Source: an uncultured Methanobrevibacter sp.
Lineage (GTDB): Archaea; Methanobacteriota; Methanobacteria; Methanobacteriales; Methanobacteriaceae
Assembly: GCF_937906425.1 (NCBI RefSeq)
Contig: NZ_CALCYR010000053.1
Span: forward strand, 1-8,862
Reading direction: 5' to 3'
Length of the DNA stretch: 8,862 nt
Shown: piece by piece, positions 7,168-8,862 of the stretch
How positions within the stretch are numbered: position 1 is the stretch's first letter
How the letters are laid out: each line of letters begins with the position of its first letter
Program-made: the position numbers and the translations under genes
The notes under the pieces: model-generated
Database searches by the model: none
Seen by the model: the letters and a program-made list of their open reading frames with translations, nothing else
What the model was told of the DNA's origin: nothing

Positions 7168-7794
7168 ATGATGATTCTTTTAGTGGATAATTATGACAGT
7201 TTCGTTTATAACTTATACCAGTTTATTGGAGAGGCTTTGGCCAATATAAAGGGATATGATTTAGAGGATTCCAATGATTTGGATAAAATATATGAAGAGA
7301 TAAAGGTTATTCGTAATGATGAGATGGATTTGGATGAGATAAGGGAATTAAATCCAGATTATATAATTCTCTCTCCAGGGCCTGGAAAACCTAGTGATGC
7401 TGGAATCTGTAAGGGTATTGTCAAGGAATATATTGATGGGGATGTTCCTATTTTAGGAGTTTGTCTTGGACATCAGGCTATTTGTGAAGAGTTGGGAGCC
7501 AGTATCATACATGCTAAGGAATTGATGCATGGTAAGACCTCTGTCATTTCATTTGAGGAAGATAAAATATTCAATGGATTGGATGAGAAGATTAAAGTTG
7601 CACGTTATCATTCATTGGCTGTTGATAATGATACAATTCCAGATAGTTTGGAGATTTTATCCAAGGCGGATGATGGTGAGGTTATGGCTGTAAAGCATAA
7701 GTCAAATAATATTTATGGGCTTCAATTCCATCCAGAGTCTGTATTAACTCCAGAGGGTCTTGTGATAGTTGAAAACTTTTTAAAAATAGCTTAA
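7168..7794 (+). CDS. trpG: Anthranilate synthase component II, glutamine amidotransferase (TrpG)
   Basis: A class I glutamine amidotransferase of 208 residues that releases ammonia from glutamine for TrpE. The oxyanion strand SPGPGKP (69-75), the nucleophile elbow GVCLGHQA with Cys99, the RYHSL motif (146-150) and the QFHPES motif with His188 and Glu190 complete the catalytic triad and its support. The protein opens with ILLVDNYDSF, as TrpG and PabA usually do. There are two adjacent ATGs: with AGGTGAT at 7161-7167, the second (7171) has the better spacing and matches the usual start, so the true protein may lack the first Met. About 18 acidic residues (about 26-43) are extra compared with the usual 190-residue subunit. 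PabA-type dual use for folate-like synthesis cannot be excluded, but pairing with trpE favours tryptophan synthesis. Confidence 0.95.
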   Translation: MMILLVDNYDSFVYNLYQFIGEALANIKGYDLEDSNDLDKIYEEIKVIRNDEMDLDEIRELNPDYIILSPGPGKPSDAGICKGIVKEYIDGDVPILGVCLGHQAICEELGASIIHAKELMHGKTSVISFEEDKIFNGLDEKIKVARYHSLAVDNDTIPDSLEILSKADDGEVMAVKHKSNNIYGLQFHPESVLTPEGLVIVENFLKIA

Positions 7795-7816
7795 GCTATT
7801 TATTTTTCTTTTTTTC
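7784..7816 (+). terminator. trpG terminator hairpin overlapping the stop codon
   Basis: AAATAGC (7784-7790) and GCTATTT (7795-7801) are perfect reverse complements around TTAA, and the trpG stop codon TAA (7792-7794) is in the loop. A T-rich tract follows (7799-7816). A 7-bp stem, 4-base loop and U tract make this the most convincing terminator in the window; it ends the trpEG unit before the convergent gene. Confidence 0.6.
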
Positions 7817-7830
7817 ATTTTATATGATAT

Positions 7831-8169
7831 TTATTTTTTATTTTTTTTTAGGATTTTTCTTGTTTTAATTTGTTTTAGATAAGTGGAGAGAGTTAATTCT
7901 GCTCTTAAAACCAATTCGCCACATTCAATAGCTCTATCTAATGCCATATTGTAAATCATCGGATTTAATCTTTGTAGCAAGTAGTGTTTAGCAATTTCTT
8001 TTATTACTTTAGCTTTATTTTTAACCAAAATTGAGTAATCATATAATTTAGTGGCATCTTTGGGCTGCATTGGAAGATTGAAATTAAGAATGACCTCTAT
8101 ATTTTTCTTGTCTTCAGTTGTTAAAACTGCTTCAGGTATTGAATTTGCAACAGGAACTAAATCTTTCAT
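7831..8169 (-). CDS. Hypothetical protein, small helical, basic C-terminus
   Basis: I do not recognise this 112-residue protein. The frame is open upstream to 8238, but the ATG at 8169 has a clear ribosome-binding site, AGGAGATG (8175-8182), with normal spacing, so the longer version with its hydrophobic start is probably untranslated leader. It has no signal peptide, membrane segment, cysteine pair or familiar motif. Residues about 18-30 and 40-100 look strongly helical, and the end is rich in lysine (KTRKILKKNKK), which could suit nucleic acid contact or simply a charged tail. G+C is near 30%, like ordinary genes here and unlike the gene it diverges from. It converges with trpG and is unlikely to belong to tryptophan synthesis. 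A role as a small regulator or antitoxin is possible but unsupported. Confidence 0.65.
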   Translation of the reverse strand: MKDLVPVANSIPEAVLTTEDKKNIEVILNFNLPMQPKDATKLYDYSILVKNKAKVIKEIAKHYLLQRLNPMIYNMALDRAIECGELVLRAELTLSTYLKQIKTRKILKKNKK

Positions 8170-8238
8170 AATAGCATCTCCTTTTTTGTATTTATGTAAA
8201 AAAGTTTTTATCAAATTGATAATTCCGATAAAGATCAA

Positions 8239-8253
8239 TATATTTACTTTATA
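8239..8253 (-). promoter_or_regulatory. Putative promoter of the 7831-8169 gene
   Basis: On the minus strand, TATAAAG followed by TAAATATA (8239-8246) resembles a BRE/TATA pair. A start near 8216 would leave about 46 bases of leader before the ATG at 8169, which supports the short start. Confidence 0.35.
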
Positions 8254-8295
8254 TTAATATTTTTATTATTAAATAAAAAAATTCCGTCTAGTCAA

Positions 8296-8312
8296 ATATA
8301 TAAATTATATAT
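8296..8312 (+). promoter_or_regulatory. Palindromic TATA region upstream of the 8350 gene
   Basis: ATATATAA (8296-8303) and TTATATAT (8305-8312) are perfect 8-bp arms around a single base, and TATATAAA (8297-8304) can act as a TATA box. Transcription would begin near 8326, some 24 bases before the TTG start. The dyad may be an operator, or just the result of extreme A/T content. Confidence 0.35.
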
Positions 8313-8349
8313 CGACCAAATTTATTATATTTTAATTATTAGGAAAAGT

Positions 8350-8814
8350 TTGGACTATCCTGAATTAATGGCGAAACATGTGACGAGAAATATAAAAAAA
8401 TTAATTGATATAATATGTGATATAAAAGATGATAAAATAATAAAAAAAATTTTATTAGATTTAAAGAATGATTTTCATAATGAAATTTTAAATGAAAAAA
8501 ATAAATTTAATTTTTATTGGAATGAGATATATAATAGTAGTTATAATTTTGATTTTGAAATAAAAGACGAAAAAGATTTTGATGAATATATTAATAATAA
8601 AATCAACATATATGAATTTAAAAATTATTTTAAACATAATTTTTTTTATAAACAAAAAAAAATCGAATTTTTATATTATCAAGAAAATATAAAGAATATT
8701 AATAATAAAAATGTAAAAAGTAACCAAAGTTATCCGTGGAATTTGGATTTTATTAATAATAATAATTTCAATATTAATGAAATTTATTATAATATAAATA
8801 AAATCGTTGATTAA
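8350..8814 (+). CDS. Hypothetical protein, asparagine- and lysine-rich, about 15% G+C
   Basis: I do not recognise this 154-residue protein. It opens with TTG at 8350, five bases after AGGA (8341-8344); the first ATG, seven codons in at 8368, has no ribosome-binding site, so TTG is preferred. About 29 residues are Asn and 22 Lys, with many Ile, Phe and Tyr, and there is an N-run near residues 136-139. The first 50 residues look helical. No signal peptide, membrane segment or catalytic motif can be seen. G+C is about 15% (68 of 465 bases by my count), against roughly 30-38% in the neighbouring genes, which suggests a gene acquired by transfer or one under weak selection. A long open frame is easier to lose than keep at such A/T content, which supports real coding. 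It diverges from the 7831-8169 gene. The last 48 bases of the window after it hold nothing recognisable. Confidence 0.6.
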   Translation: MDYPELMAKHVTRNIKKLIDIICDIKDDKIIKKILLDLKNDFHNEILNEKNKFNFYWNEIYNSSYNFDFEIKDEKDFDEYINNKINIYEFKNYFKHNFFYKQKKIEFLYYQENIKNINNKNVKSNQSYPWNLDFINNNNFNINEIYYNINKIVD

Positions 8815-8862
8815 ATTATAAAAAGATATTTATAAATTTATAATTAATATAATTATAAGTAT

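Noticed and set aside
5369..7794. Reading the pair as aminodeoxychorismate synthase (PabB/PabA)
   Set aside because: PLAGTRPRG has Ala where PabB normally has Lys, and the MLES feedback element is kept, both favouring TrpE.
8170..8238. Hydrophobic 23-residue N-terminal extension of the 7831-8169 protein
   Set aside because: The internal ATG at 8169 has a strong ribosome-binding site, and the extension overlaps the likely promoter and leader; it is probably not translated.
8815..8862. Palindromic A/T stretches at the right end
   Set aside because: Made only of A/T with one or two G; symmetry of this sort is expected by chance here, and the window ends before it can be judged.

Overview
The window reads as chromosomal DNA from an A+T-rich methanogenic archaeon of the order Methanobacteriales, most likely close to Methanobrevibacter. 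This is an inference from four things: coding regions near 30-38% G+C beside intergenic DNA of almost pure A/T; ribosome-binding sites of the GGAGG and GGTGAT kind; BRE/TATA promoters of the TTTAAATA type; and the families encoded. No rRNA, tRNA, CRISPR array, insertion sequence or transposase was seen.

Layout, left to right. (1) Copper module: a 68-residue copper chaperone (CopZ-like, 132-338, +), a 385-base A/T spacer holding a 59-base tandem repeat, then a complete Cu+-exporting P1B-type ATPase (CopA, 724-3213, +). The chaperone would pass Cu+ to the ATPase, which pumps it out of the cell. They are in the same direction, but a terminator-like element and the repeat lie between them, and each seems to have its own promoter. 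(2) A TrkH/KtrB-family K+ channel subunit (3483-4976, -), convergent with copA and without a TrkA partner in view. (3) The two anthranilate synthase subunits, trpE (5369-7015, +) and trpG (7168-7794, +), which make the first committed intermediate of tryptophan synthesis. The trpE promoter carries TGTATA/TATACA-type boxes like those of TrpY-regulated trp promoters. A hairpin terminator on the trpG stop codon ends the unit, so the other trp genes are not here. (4) A divergent pair of unrecognised genes: a 112-residue helical protein (7831-8169, -) and a 154-residue, asparagine-rich protein of about 15% G+C (8350-8814, +). This last part looks like accessory DNA.

I did not find a clearly new multi-gene system. 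The points most worth a second look are the trp promoter architecture and the isolated trpEG unit, the copZ promoter sitting in the middle of an inverted repeat, the 59-base tandem repeat, the extra segments in both TrpE and TrpG, and the extremely A+T-rich orphan gene at the right end.
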